Shown here: piece after piece, positions 16,569 to 24,317 of the stretch | Layout of the letters: every line of letters starts with the position of its first letter | How positions within the stretch are numbered: the stretch's first letter is position 1 | The notes under the pieces: generated by a model | The model's input: only the letters and a program-made list of their open reading frames with translations | What the model was told of the DNA's origin: nothing | Database searches by the model: none | Position numbers and translations under genes: made by a program | Source: Plantibacter auratus | GTDB lineage: Bacteria > Actinomycetota > Actinomycetes > Actinomycetales > Microbacteriaceae | Direction of reading: 5' to 3' | Length of the DNA: 64,000 bases | NCBI RefSeq assembly: GCF_050587365.1 | Contig: NZ_JBOBFV010000001.1 | Location: 868,001 to 932,000 of the forward strand

Positions 16569-16698
16569 GGTCCCTGAGCCTGTCGAAGGGTGCTCCGACC
16601 GGCGGCCCCTCACATCCGCTGCGCCCCCGTGGGCACTTCGACAAGCTCAGTGACCGGGAGAAGTACACCCGGTCCCTGAGCGCGTCGAAGGGCACTCC
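16569..16698. repeat. Dispersed repeat cluster A (three copies)
   Basis: Three copies of a CCTGAGCCTGTCGAAGGG-like element: 16569-16596 forward (CTGAGCCTGTCGAAG), 16634-16656 inverted (CTTCGACAAGCTCAG), and 16671-16698 forward (CTGAGCGCGTCGAAG). Copies 1 and 2 form an inverted repeat. The spacer lies between the convergent rhlE and PHP genes and has no other content. Related copies occur at 28717-28759 and 36049-36107. Confidence 0.75.
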
Positions 16699-16710
16699 GG
16701 ACGCGCCGAA

Positions 16711-17583
16711 TCAGTCAGGCAGGACGGGTGCCGAGCCGGTGGCCTCGGCCACGATGCGCCGGACCACGTCGATGTCCGTGGTGTTCTCGCCGAGGCGGTT
16801 CGGCTTACCGGTCCCGTGATAGTCGCTCGAACCGGTCGCGACGAGGCCCAGCTCGGAGGCGATACGCCGCACGACGACCTTCCCCTCCTCGGTGTTCTCG
16901 CGGTGCTCGATCTCGAGCCCGAACAGGCCCGCGTCAGCGAGTTCGCGGAAGTACGGCTCGGGCAGCATCCGGTCGCGGCCGGCCGGGACCGGGTGGGCGA
17001 TCACGGGGACGCCACCGGCGGCGCGGACGAGCTTGACCGCGGTGAGCGGGTCGGGCGCGTAGTGCGGCGCGTAATACCCGGTGCGCGGATGCAGGATGCC
17101 GTCGAAGGCTTCGCCACGGTCGGCCACGATCCCGAGGGCGATGAGGGCGTCGGCGATGTGAGGCCGTCCGACGGTCGCACCTTCGCGGGTCTGCGCGAGG
17201 ACGTCCGCCCAGGACAGCGGGTAGTCGCCACCGATGCGTGCCACGATGCCTTCGGCCCGCCGGAGCCGGGACTCCCGGATCTTCGCGGTCTCCTGGAGCA
17301 GGTCGCCGTTCAACGGATCGATGAGGTACGCGAGCAGGTGCACGCTCCGCCATTCGTAGCGGGTGCTCAGTTCCATTCCGGGGAGCAGGGTGATGCCCTG
17401 GCGGCGCGACTCGACGGCCGCCTCGGCCCAACCGGCGGTGGAGTCGTGGTCGGTGAGGGCGATCGTGCCGAGCCCCGCGGCACCGGCAGCGCGCATCAGC
17501 TGCGTCGGCGTCTCCGTGCCGTCCGAGACGCTCGAGTGCGTGTGCAGATCGGCGGGGCCGTGCATGTCTCGAGCGCTCACCAC
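16711..17583 (-). CDS. PHP-domain phosphoesterase (YciV / nucleoside-bisphosphate phosphatase type)
   Basis: 290 residues. PHP metal motifs are clear: DLHTHS near the N-terminus, LTDHDS, PGMELS, a GRPHIA segment, VIAHP, and TGSSDYHG near the C-terminus. The family includes 3',5'-nucleoside bisphosphate phosphatases and 5'-3' RNA exonucleases of the YciV group, which use three metals. The start is one of two adjacent GTG codons at 17583/17580; an ATG at 17565 is also possible. A TAGGGT hexamer six bases before 17583 favours the first GTG as a leaderless start. The EEP-family gene diverges from it with a 64-base gap. Confidence 0.85.
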   Translation of the reverse strand: MVSARDMHGPADLHTHSSVSDGTETPTQLMRAAGAAGLGTIALTDHDSTAGWAEAAVESRRQGITLLPGMELSTRYEWRSVHLLAYLIDPLNGDLLQETAKIRESRLRRAEGIVARIGGDYPLSWADVLAQTREGATVGRPHIADALIALGIVADRGEAFDGILHPRTGYYAPHYAPDPLTAVKLVRAAGGVPVIAHPVPAGRDRMLPEPYFRELADAGLFGLEIEHRENTEEGKVVVRRIASELGLVATGSSDYHGTGKPNRLGENTTDIDVVRRIVAEATGSAPVLPD

Positions 17584-17589
17584 GCTTCC

Positions 17590-17595
17590 ACCCTA
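17590..17595 (-). promoter_or_regulatory. -10 hexamer TAGGGT, predicted leaderless start
   Basis: On the minus strand TAGGGT ends six bases before the GTG at 17583. It forms a divergent pair with the -10 at 17635-17640. Confidence 0.45.
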
Positions 17596-17634
17596 GTCGC
17601 AGGTCCTGCCCCGAGGACTCCCAGACCGCTCGCC

Positions 17635-17640
17635 TACGCT
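17635..17640 (+). promoter_or_regulatory. -10 hexamer TACGCT, predicted leaderless start
   Basis: TACGCT ends seven bases before the GTG at 17648, with no Shine-Dalgarno sequence. Confidence 0.5.
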
Positions 17641-17647
17641 GACGCGG

Positions 17648-18685
17648 GTGCTGAAGACCGTCGGTGGCGTCATCGCGGCCGTGCTCGCGATCGCGATCAC
17701 GGCCCTGCTCGTCGTCGCCGTCCTCCCCGGGCTGTTCGGTCTCGAGCAGGCCCAGGTCGTCGTCCAACTGAGCGCGTTCCGCCTCCTCGTGGCGATCGCC
17801 GCCGCGGGCGGCGCACTGCTCTGCCTCGTGACGGCGATCCTCGTCCGGGGGTCCCGCCGCGTGCTCCCCGCCATCCTGGCGGTCGTCCTCGCCGCGGTCT
17901 CGGTCACCGGCGCCGTCGTCACGGCCAACCGCGGAATCGACGACCAGATGGTCGCCGGAGAGGCGACCGACCTCGCGGATCAGGTCACGGTCCTCGCCTG
18001 GAACACCCTCGGCGATGCCGTCGACCCCGGAACGATCGCGGCGATCGCGGTGCGTGAGGGCGCCGACGTCGTCTCCCTGCCGGAGACCTCGTCCGACACC
18101 GCGGCGGTCGTCGCCGCCGCGATGACCGCCGCCGGACGGCCGATGGTTGCGCATTCGACCGACGCCGACGCAGGAGGGACGAGCCTCCTCATCAGCACCG
18201 GACTCGGCGAGTACGCGGTCCGTGCACCGACGGTGACCGGCCCGACCGCCATCGAGCGCTCGGAGACCCTCATCGCCGATCCGGTCCTCGGCCGCGGACC
18301 GACCCTCGTCGCGGTCCACACCACGGCCCCACTGCCGAGTCGGCTCGACGACTGGCGTGCGGAGCTCGCCGATCTCGCCGGCCGTTGCACCGACGACGCG
18401 GACGTGATCATGGCCGGTGACTTCAACGCGACGCTCGACCACCTCGCCGGGTTGCGCGGCGTCGGCGACCTCGGCGCGTGCCACGACGCCGCGGCGGCCG
18501 ACGCGGCAGCCGGGCTCGGTACCTGGCCGACCGGGCTCCCGGCTGTCCTCGGCGCACCGATCGACCACGTCATGGCGACACCGGGATGGGTCACGGTGTC
18601 TGCTCACGTCCTGACCGACGTCGACGGCACGGGCAGTGATCACCGGCCCGTGGTCGCGACGCTGCTCCCCCGCACGGGGAGCTGA
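17648..18685 (+). CDS. Membrane-anchored endonuclease/exonuclease/phosphatase-family protein
   Basis: 345 residues from GTG. Three hydrophobic segments occupy residues about 5-30, 42-64 and 72-95. The EEP domain follows (about 112-345): LAWNTLGD, the metal-binding Glu in SLPETSSD, IMAGDFNATL (Asp/Asn pair), and SDHRPVVATL with the catalytic His at the end. All expected EEP residues are there. The catalytic domain would face outside if the N-terminus is cytoplasmic with three spans, which would suit an extracytoplasmic phosphodiesterase or nuclease; the substrate cannot be inferred. Confidence 0.82.
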   Translation: MLKTVGGVIAAVLAIAITALLVVAVLPGLFGLEQAQVVVQLSAFRLLVAIAAAGGALLCLVTAILVRGSRRVLPAILAVVLAAVSVTGAVVTANRGIDDQMVAGEATDLADQVTVLAWNTLGDAVDPGTIAAIAVREGADVVSLPETSSDTAAVVAAAMTAAGRPMVAHSTDADAGGTSLLISTGLGEYAVRAPTVTGPTAIERSETLIADPVLGRGPTLVAVHTTAPLPSRLDDWRAELADLAGRCTDDADVIMAGDFNATLDHLAGLRGVGDLGACHDAAAADAAAGLGTWPTGLPAVLGAPIDHVMATPGWVTVSAHVLTDVDGTGSDHRPVVATLLPRTGS

Positions 18686-18714
18686 GGGTCGGGCGCCTGT
18701 CGCGACCGCAGTGC

Positions 18715-18720
18715 GACAAT
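18715..18720 (+). promoter_or_regulatory. -10 hexamer GACAAT next to the pepP start
   Basis: GACAAT ends six bases before the ATG at 18727. The bases between are GGAGGT, which would be too close to the start to act as a Shine-Dalgarno, so a leaderless transcript is likely. Confidence 0.5.
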
Positions 18721-18726
18721 GGAGGT

Positions 18727-20124
18727 ATGGCGACTTCCGCAGACACATCCAGTTCGAACACCGTCCAGACCGAGGCGACCTCCAACCGGGCGGCCGCCTG
18801 GTCCGAGGGCTTCCGCGCCTTCATCGGCACCGGGTGGGCAGACCGCCCCGAGGTCCTGCCGGAGCCGCGGGAGACCGCCGGCCTCGCAGCGGCTCGTCGT
18901 GAACGCCTGTCGGCACAGTTCCCCGGTCACCGTCTCGTCCTCCCCGCGGGCGGGATGAAGCAGCGGTCGAACGACACCGACTACCTGTACCGGGCGCACT
19001 CCGCCTTCTCCTACTACACCGGCTGGGCGGCCGACACCGAGCCCGACAGCGTCCTCGTGCTCGATCCCGAGGAGTCCGGCCACACCGCGACCCTGTACTT
19101 CCGCGAGCGAGCGGGCCGCGACACCGACGAGTTCTACACGAACGCCGCGATCGGCGAGTTCTGGATCGGTGCGCGTCCGTCGCTCGCCCAGGTGGCCGCC
19201 GACCTCGCGATCGCGACCGCCGACCTCTCGGCGTTCACCGCCGACGCCGCCGATCTCACGGTCGACGTCGACGACACCCTGACGCGCGCCGTGTCCGAGA
19301 TGCGCCTCGTGAAGGACGCCTACGAGATCGCGCAGATGCGTTTCGCCGTCGACGCGACCGCGCGCGGCTTCGACGACGTCGTCGCCGAACTCCCGAAGGT
19401 CCTCGCGCACGAGCGCGGCGAGCGCATCGTCGAGGGCGTCTTCGCCGGGCGGGCTCGCGCCGACGGGAACGGCGTCGGGTACGAGACCATCGCCGCCGCT
19501 GGACCGCACGCCTGCATCCTCCACTGGACGCGCAACGACGGACGGGTCGTCCCGGGTGACCTCATCCTCATCGACGCCGGCGTCGAGCTCGACAGCTACT
19601 ACACCGCCGACATCACCCGCACGATCCCGGTGTCCGGCACGTTCACCGAGGTCCAGCGACGGGTCTACGAGGCCGTCCGTGAGGCGGCCGACGAGGCCTT
19701 CGCCATCGTCCGCCCCGGTATCCGGTTCCGCGAGGTGCACGCGGCCGCGATGGCGGTCATCGCACGCAAGACCGCCGAATGGGGCCTGCTCCCCGTCACC
19801 GCCGAGGAAGCGCTCCTGAAGGAGAACGAGCAGCACCGGCGGTACATGGTGCACGGGACCAGCCACCACCTCGGCACCGACGTGCACGACTGCGCCCAGG
19901 CCCGCCGCGAGATGTACGCCGACGCCGTGATCGAGCCCGGCATGGTCTTCACGATCGAACCCGGCCTCTACTTCCAGGTCGACGACCTCACGGTCCCCGA
20001 GGAGTACCGCGGCATCGGCGTCCGGATCGAGGACGACATCCTCGTCACCGAGGACGGCGCGGAGAACCTGTCGGCCGGCATCCCGCGCACCGCGGACGAG
20101 GTCGAGGCCTGGCTCGCGCGCTGA
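18727..20124 (+). CDS. pepP: Xaa-Pro aminopeptidase (aminopeptidase P)
   Basis: 465 residues with the two-domain pita-bread architecture. The N-terminal domain (to about residue 185) has FPGHRLVLPAG and the SAFSYYTGW segment. The C-terminal M24 domain carries the dimetal ligands: Asp in LILIDAGVE, Asp in YYTADITR, His in HGTSHHLGTDVHD, Glu in FTIEPGLYF and Glu in RIEDDILVTEDG. The enzyme removes N-terminal residues preceding proline in the cytoplasm. Length and motifs fit the long bacterial PepP form. It converges with the stress-protein gene, with only 42 bases between. Confidence 0.93.
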   Translation: MATSADTSSSNTVQTEATSNRAAAWSEGFRAFIGTGWADRPEVLPEPRETAGLAAARRERLSAQFPGHRLVLPAGGMKQRSNDTDYLYRAHSAFSYYTGWAADTEPDSVLVLDPEESGHTATLYFRERAGRDTDEFYTNAAIGEFWIGARPSLAQVAADLAIATADLSAFTADAADLTVDVDDTLTRAVSEMRLVKDAYEIAQMRFAVDATARGFDDVVAELPKVLAHERGERIVEGVFAGRARADGNGVGYETIAAAGPHACILHWTRNDGRVVPGDLILIDAGVELDSYYTADITRTIPVSGTFTEVQRRVYEAVREAADEAFAIVRPGIRFREVHAAAMAVIARKTAEWGLLPVTAEEALLKENEQHRRYMVHGTSHHLGTDVHDCAQARREMYADAVIEPGMVFTIEPGLYFQVDDLTVPEEYRGIGVRIEDDILVTEDGAENLSAGIPRTADEVEAWLAR

Positions 20125-20166
20125 GCCCGTCCGCCGGGCGACGGCTCGGAGCCTGACGCGGCTGGA

Positions 20167-20670
20167 TCAGCCCGCGTCGGTCTCCGGGCCGCGCTCCAGG
20201 AGGTTGCGTGCGCGGTTCGCGAGCTCACCGCCGACGATGAGGTCGTAGCGCGTCGCCACGACGAGCGTGGCCGAGGTGTACTCCTGCCGCTTGCGGGTCA
20301 CCGAGTACGACACGATGCCGAACAGCATGCCGAACGCGGCACCCATGAGCACCGCGGCTCCGAGCAGCATGAGGTTCGTCTCGGGATTGAAGATGACGAG
20401 GACGAGCCCGAGGAACAGTCCCAGCCAGGCACCGCTGACCGCACCGGCTCCCGCAGCACGGCCGTAGCTGAGGCGACCGGTGACGCGTTCGACGCTCTTG
20501 AGATCACTGCCGACGATCGAGATCTCCTTGACCGGGAAATCGGTGTGGGCGAGCGACGAGATCGCGGCCTGCGCGGACTCGTAACTCTCGTAGCTGGCCA
20601 CCGTCTCGCCTCGCGGGATGACGCCGAGCGCCGGGGCGCCCTTCCGGCCGAACTGTCGCGGATCACTCAT
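20167..20670 (-). CDS. General stress protein 17M / YflT-like membrane protein
   Basis: 167 residues from ATG. The N-terminal part (residues about 18-60, VIPRGETVASYESYESAQ) matches the YflT/GSP17M domain of small stress proteins. Two membrane helices follow (about 75-95 and 100-122), separated by a short loop. The C-terminal tail is polar. The protein may sit in the membrane with the YflT domain cytoplasmic; no enzymatic motif is present and the role in stress is by family analogy only. The upstream gap to the divergent MgtE-N gene is 68 bases. Confidence 0.75.
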   Translation of the reverse strand: MSDPRQFGRKGAPALGVIPRGETVASYESYESAQAAISSLAHTDFPVKEISIVGSDLKSVERVTGRLSYGRAAGAGAVSGAWLGLFLGLVLVIFNPETNLMLLGAAVLMGAAFGMLFGIVSYSVTRKRQEYTSATLVVATRYDLIVGGELANRARNLLERGPETDAG

Positions 20671-20725
20671 GCCTCCATCCTCTCACCCCGCCCCGAGCGG
20701 GCACTCCAGGCCGACCACCGGCGGG

Positions 20726-20731
20726 TAGGTT
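20726..20731 (+). promoter_or_regulatory. -10 hexamer TAGGTT, predicted leaderless start
   Basis: TAGGTT ends seven bases before the GTG at 20739; no ribosome-binding site is present. Confidence 0.45.
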
Positions 20732-20738
20732 AGTAGTT

Positions 20739-22052
20739 GTGAGTGCAACCAGAGTGTTCGTCGCCAGGCTCGCCGGGTGCACCGTCTTCGACCCCGCGGG
20801 CGATCGTGTCGGCAAGGTCAGGGACGTGCTCGTCGTCTACCGCACCGGCAAACCCCCGCGGGTCGTCGGCCTCATCGTCGAGATCCCCGGGAAACGCCGT
20901 GTGTTCGTGTCGATCGGCCGCGTGACGAGCATCGGCGCCGGGCAGATCATCACCACGGGACTCATCAACGTCCGCCGGTTCGAGCAGCGCGGTGGCGAAG
21001 TGCGCGTGATCGCCGAACTCTTCGGCCGACGCGTCGTCTTCCGCGCCACCGGTGAGGAGGCGACGATCGAGGACGTCGCCATCGAGGAGCAGGGCCCCGG
21101 CGAGTGGCAGGTGTCGCAGCTGTTCGTCCGCCGCCCGAAGACCACCGCCTCCCCCTTCGTGAAGGGCCCGACGACCTTCGCCACCTGGAACGAGCTGCGC
21201 GAGGAGCAGGAGCTCGGCGAGGCCCAGTCCGCCGAGCAGCTCATCGCGACCTACGCCGACCTGAAACCGGCCGACCTCGCGAACACGCTCCTCGACCTCC
21301 CGCGCGACCGGATGATCGAGGTCGCGGAGGAGCTGTCTGACGACCGCCTCGCGGACGTGCTCGAGGAGATGCCCGAGACGGACCAGGTCCAGATCCTCGC
21401 CCAGCTCGACGACGACCGCGCAGCCGACGTCCTCGATCAGATGCAGCCGGACGACGCGGCCGACCTCATCGCCCAGCTCCCCGAGGACCGCGGTGAGCAC
21501 CTCCTCGAGCTCATGGAGCCGGAGGAGGCGGAGGACGTCCGCATGCTCCTCCGGTTCGACCCGGAGACCGCGGGTGGCCTCATGACGACCGAGCCGATCA
21601 TCCTCTCCGCCGACGCCACCGTCGCGGAGGCCCTCGCGTCGATCCGACGCTCCGAGCTGGCACCGGCGCTGGCGGCCGGCGTCTGCATCACCCTGCCGCC
21701 GTACGAGTCACCGACGGGACGCTTCCTCGGGATGGTGCACTTCCAGCGCATGCTCCGCTACCCGCCGCACGAGCGCCTCGGGACCCTGCTCGATCAGAGC
21801 CTCGATCCGGTGGGCGTGCGGACCTCCGCCGCCGAGGTCTCGCGGATCCTCGCGAGCTACAACCTCGTCCAGGTGCCCGTCGTCGATGAACAGCACCGGC
21901 TCCTGGGGGTCGTGACGATCGACGACGTCCTCGACTACCTGCTCCCGGACGACTGGCGCAGCATCGACGAGAACGATGAACTCCCGGCGTCGGAACAGCG
22001 GCTCGGATCGAACGGAAGGAGGGCAGGTCGTGGCACGAGCACCCCGCAATGA
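20739..22052 (+). CDS. PRC-barrel / MgtE-N / CBS-pair protein without a transporter domain
   Basis: 437 residues from GTG. Domains in order: PRC-barrel-like segments (about residues 5-60 and 75-130), MgtE N-terminal superhelical domain (about 155-285, with repeated DDRAADVLDQM-type units), and a CBS pair (about 290-420, ending VVTIDDVLDYLLPDDW). The five-helix Mg2+ channel domain of true MgtE is missing, so this is a soluble regulator rather than a transporter. In MgtE these domains sense Mg2+ and nucleotides. It overlaps the DUF1003 gene by 23 bases. A partner channel is not in this window; the DUF1003 membrane protein is an obvious candidate partner. Confidence 0.85.
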   Translation: MSATRVFVARLAGCTVFDPAGDRVGKVRDVLVVYRTGKPPRVVGLIVEIPGKRRVFVSIGRVTSIGAGQIITTGLINVRRFEQRGGEVRVIAELFGRRVVFRATGEEATIEDVAIEEQGPGEWQVSQLFVRRPKTTASPFVKGPTTFATWNELREEQELGEAQSAEQLIATYADLKPADLANTLLDLPRDRMIEVAEELSDDRLADVLEEMPETDQVQILAQLDDDRAADVLDQMQPDDAADLIAQLPEDRGEHLLELMEPEEAEDVRMLLRFDPETAGGLMTTEPIILSADATVAEALASIRRSELAPALAAGVCITLPPYESPTGRFLGMVHFQRMLRYPPHERLGTLLDQSLDPVGVRTSAAEVSRILASYNLVQVPVVDEQHRLLGVVTIDDVLDYLLPDDWRSIDENDELPASEQRLGSNGRRAGRGTSTPQ

Positions 22053-22572
22053 GGTCCGGCTCGACGCTCCGAAGGGGCTTCGGAGTTCCGTACGTTCCAT
22101 CCGCCGCGCCCCGGCCTCGCGCGACCGCTTCGGCCGGTTCACCGAGTGGATCGCCCGGGCGATGGGCACGCCGTGGTTCCTCCTCGGCCTCACCCTCTTC
22201 GTCATCCTGTGGATCGCCTGGAACACCTACGGTCCACTCGCCCTCCGGTTCGACTCCGTCGACATCGGCTTCGTGGCCCTGACCCTCGTGCTGTCGCTCC
22301 AGGCCTCGTACGCCGCTCCGCTCATCCTGCTCGCCCAGAACCGCCAGGACGACCGCGACCGCGTGCAGATCGAGCAGGACCGGCAGCGGTCCGAACGCAA
22401 CCTCGCCGACACCGAGTACCTCGCCCGTGAGGTCGTCGCGCTGCGACTGGCCCTCAAGGACATGGCCTCGAAGGACTTCATCCGCGCCGAACTGCGCTCC
22501 CTCCTCGAGGAACTCGATCGGGATCGCACGGACCAGCCCGAACACGACGGGCCCGAGCGCCGGCGTGGCTGA
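22030..22572 (+). CDS. DUF1003 membrane protein
   Basis: 180 residues. The GTG at 22030 follows a strong GAAGGAGGGCAG, giving the VARAPRNEVRLD start; it overlaps the preceding gene by 23 bases. Two membrane helices (about residues 52-70 and 82-105) have the DUF1003 pattern TPWFLLGLTLFVILWIAWN and LVLSLQASYAAPLILLAQNR. A long charged C-terminal helix follows, probably coiled-coil, with the QDDRDRVQIEQDRQRSERN stretch. DUF1003 proteins commonly neighbour MgtE-N/CBS genes in actinobacteria, as here. Function is unknown; ion transport linked to its neighbour is a guess. Confidence 0.82.
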   Translation: MARAPRNEVRLDAPKGLRSSVRSIRRAPASRDRFGRFTEWIARAMGTPWFLLGLTLFVILWIAWNTYGPLALRFDSVDIGFVALTLVLSLQASYAAPLILLAQNRQDDRDRVQIEQDRQRSERNLADTEYLAREVVALRLALKDMASKDFIRAELRSLLEELDRDRTDQPEHDGPERRRG

Positions 22573-22620
22573 CGCCGGCGCGGCTGACACCGGCGCGGCT
22601 GACACCGGCGCGGCTGACAC
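22561..22620 (+). repeat. 15-bp tandem repeat across the DUF1003 stop and mrp start
   Basis: Four consecutive 15-base units of CGGCGCGGCTGACAC; the first has two changes. It contains the DUF1003 stop codon and the GTG start of mrp and encodes GAADT pentapeptides in Mrp. Being a multiple of three, copy-number change would keep the mrp frame. Confidence 0.85.
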
Positions 22621-23770
22621 CGGCCTCGCCGAGCGGATCAGGACCGCGCTCGCCCGAGTCATCGACCCGGAGATCCGCAAACCGATCACCGAACTCGACA
22701 TGGTCGGCCCGATCACGGTGGACGACACCGGTGCCGCCGACGTCACCATCAAGCTCACGATCGTCGGCTGCCCGGCAGCGGCGAGCATCGAGCGCGACGT
22801 GCGTGAGGCCACCGCGGCGACCCCCGGGGTGACGAGCGTCGCGGTCGACGTCCAGGTGATGACGACGGCGGAGCGTCAGGCATTCACGGAGCGCCTGCGT
22901 GGCGGCCGCAGCGCCCGCGGCATCCCGTTCGGCCCGGACTCACTGACCCGCGTGTACGCCGTCACAAGCGGCAAGGGCGGTGTCGGGAAGTCGACGGTGA
23001 CCGCGAACCTGGCCGTCGCACTCGCCGCCAGCGGCCTGCGGGTCGGCCTGGTCGACGCGGACGTCCACGGGTTCTCCATCCCGGGGCTCCTCGGACTGGT
23101 CGAGAACGGCTTGGCCGTCAAACCGACGCAGGTCGGCGACATGATCCTGCCGCCCGTCGCCCACGGTGTGAAGGTCGTCTCGATCGGCATGTTCATCGAC
23201 GCACCGACGGACGGCACCACCGCCGTCGCCGTCGCCTGGCGCGGACCGATGCTCCACCGCACCATCCAGCAGTTCCTGACCGACGTGTTCTTCGGCGACC
23301 TCGACGTGCTGCTCCTCGACCTCCCGCCCGGCACCGGGGACGTCGCCATCTCCATCGGCCAGCTGCTCCCCCACGCCGAGGTGCTCGTCGTCACGACACC
23401 GCAGCCGGCCGCCGCCGAGGTGGCCGAGCGCAGCGGCGTGGTGGCGCGCCAGACCGGGCAGCGCGTCCACGGCGTCATCGAGAACATGGCGGGTCTCCCC
23501 CAGCCCGACGGCAGCGTCCTGCAGCTGTTCGGCTCAGGGGGTGGCGAGGCGCTCGCGGCGCGGCTGTCGATCGGCCAGGACGCCCCGGTACCGCTCCTCG
23601 CCTCGGTCCCGCTCAGCGTTCCGCTTCGGGAGGGCGGGGACGCCGGGCTGCCGATCGTCCTCTCGGATCCGACGGATCCCGCGGCTGCCGAGATCCTCCG
23701 GCTGGCCGGTCAGCTCGCTGCGAGACCTCGTGGCCTCGCCGGTCGTCGTCTCGGCGTCAGCACGAGCTGA
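22565..23770 (+). CDS. mrp: Mrp/ApbC-type P-loop ATPase
   Basis: 401 residues from a GTG that overlaps the DUF1003 stop by eight bases. The N-terminus has a DUF59/MIP18 domain (about 20-100, ARVIDPEIRKPITELD, with a single Cys in IVGCPAAAS). The deviant Walker A TSGKGGVGKST lies near residue 137, with VDADVHGFSIPG and LLLDLPPGTGD after it. Mrp proteins are iron-sulfur carriers, but the CxxC that normally follows ENM near the C-terminus is absent here (ENMAGLPQPDGS). The tandem repeat encodes the first residues. Possible roles are cluster delivery using other ligands or a different P-loop function. Confidence 0.87.
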   Translation: MADAGAADTGAADTGAADTGLAERIRTALARVIDPEIRKPITELDMVGPITVDDTGAADVTIKLTIVGCPAAASIERDVREATAATPGVTSVAVDVQVMTTAERQAFTERLRGGRSARGIPFGPDSLTRVYAVTSGKGGVGKSTVTANLAVALAASGLRVGLVDADVHGFSIPGLLGLVENGLAVKPTQVGDMILPPVAHGVKVVSIGMFIDAPTDGTTAVAVAWRGPMLHRTIQQFLTDVFFGDLDVLLLDLPPGTGDVAISIGQLLPHAEVLVVTTPQPAAAEVAERSGVVARQTGQRVHGVIENMAGLPQPDGSVLQLFGSGGGEALAARLSIGQDAPVPLLASVPLSVPLREGGDAGLPIVLSDPTDPAAAEILRLAGQLAARPRGLAGRRLGVSTS

Positions 23771-23805
23771 GCCGTCCGGGTCGGACGTGTGCGACCGAAG
23801 CGGAC

Positions 23806-24246
23806 TCAGGTGGCTTCGAGGTCGAACGGGGGCGCGGCGGTCTCTCCGGCGGCGAGTCGGCGCAGGCGCTCGTCGGTCGCCGCCTGGATCGACTTCGGCT
23901 TCTCGAGCGATGGGACGGCTGCAGCGGCGGCCGCGGCAGCGGGAGCCGCGTCGAGCGGAGCGGTCGTCGCGACCGTCGGCGTCACCGGAGGCTCGTCGTC
24001 GAGGAGCGCCTCGCGGATGATGCGTCTCGGATCGTACTGACGCGGGTCGAGCTTCTTCCAGTCGACCTCGTCGAACTCCGGTCCCATCTCCTCGCGCATC
24101 CGGTCCTTGGCGCCGGAGGCGAGGTCGCGGAGGGTGCGGACGAGTCGCGCCAGTTGCGAGGCGTAGTACGGCAGCCGTTCCGGACCCAGCAGGAACACGG
24201 CGATGACCCCGATGATGAGGAGTTTGTCGAAGGTCAGACCGAACAC
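23806..24246 (-). CDS. tatB: Sec-independent translocase protein TatB
   Basis: 146 residues from a GTG start. The N-terminal helix (residues 5-22, DKLLIIGVIAVFLLGPERLP) has the Gly-Pro hinge and Glu typical of TatB rather than TatA. An amphipathic helix follows (ASQLARLVRTLRDLASG), then an acidic and Ala-rich tail. TatB forms the twin-arginine receptor with TatC; tatC is not in the window. EfeB, with a twin-arginine signal, is a likely substrate. A TAGTCT hexamer six bases before the start predicts a leaderless message. It converges with mrp over a 35-base gap. Confidence 0.88.
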   Translation of the reverse strand: MFGLTFDKLLIIGVIAVFLLGPERLPYYASQLARLVRTLRDLASGAKDRMREEMGPEFDEVDWKKLDPRQYDPRRIIREALLDDEPPVTPTVATTAPLDAAPAAAAAAAAVPSLEKPKSIQAATDERLRRLAAGETAAPPFDLEAT

Positions 24247-24252
24247 GACATC

Positions 24253-24258
24253 AGACTA
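24253..24258 (-). promoter_or_regulatory. -10 hexamer TAGTCT, predicted leaderless start
   Basis: On the minus strand TAGTCT ends six bases before the GTG at 24246. Confidence 0.5.
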
Positions 24259-24317
24259 CCGCGCGAGCCTCAGCTGTCGGAGCAGTTGCAGGCCATACGC
24301 TGGGATCCGGAGGCAAG

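Noticed and set aside
16569..16698. Repeat cluster as insertion-sequence ends or a CRISPR array
   Set aside because: No transposase frame lies between the copies, spacing and orientation are irregular, and there are no uniform spacers or cas genes.
20125..20166. Possible terminator between pepP and the stress-protein gene
   Set aside because: Only a short imperfect GCCCG/CGGGC pairing is present, far weaker than the other junction hairpins.
23773..23787. Short hairpin CGTCCG-GGT-CGGACG between mrp and tatB
   Set aside because: Six base pairs only and no further support. In this GC content such hairpins arise by chance.
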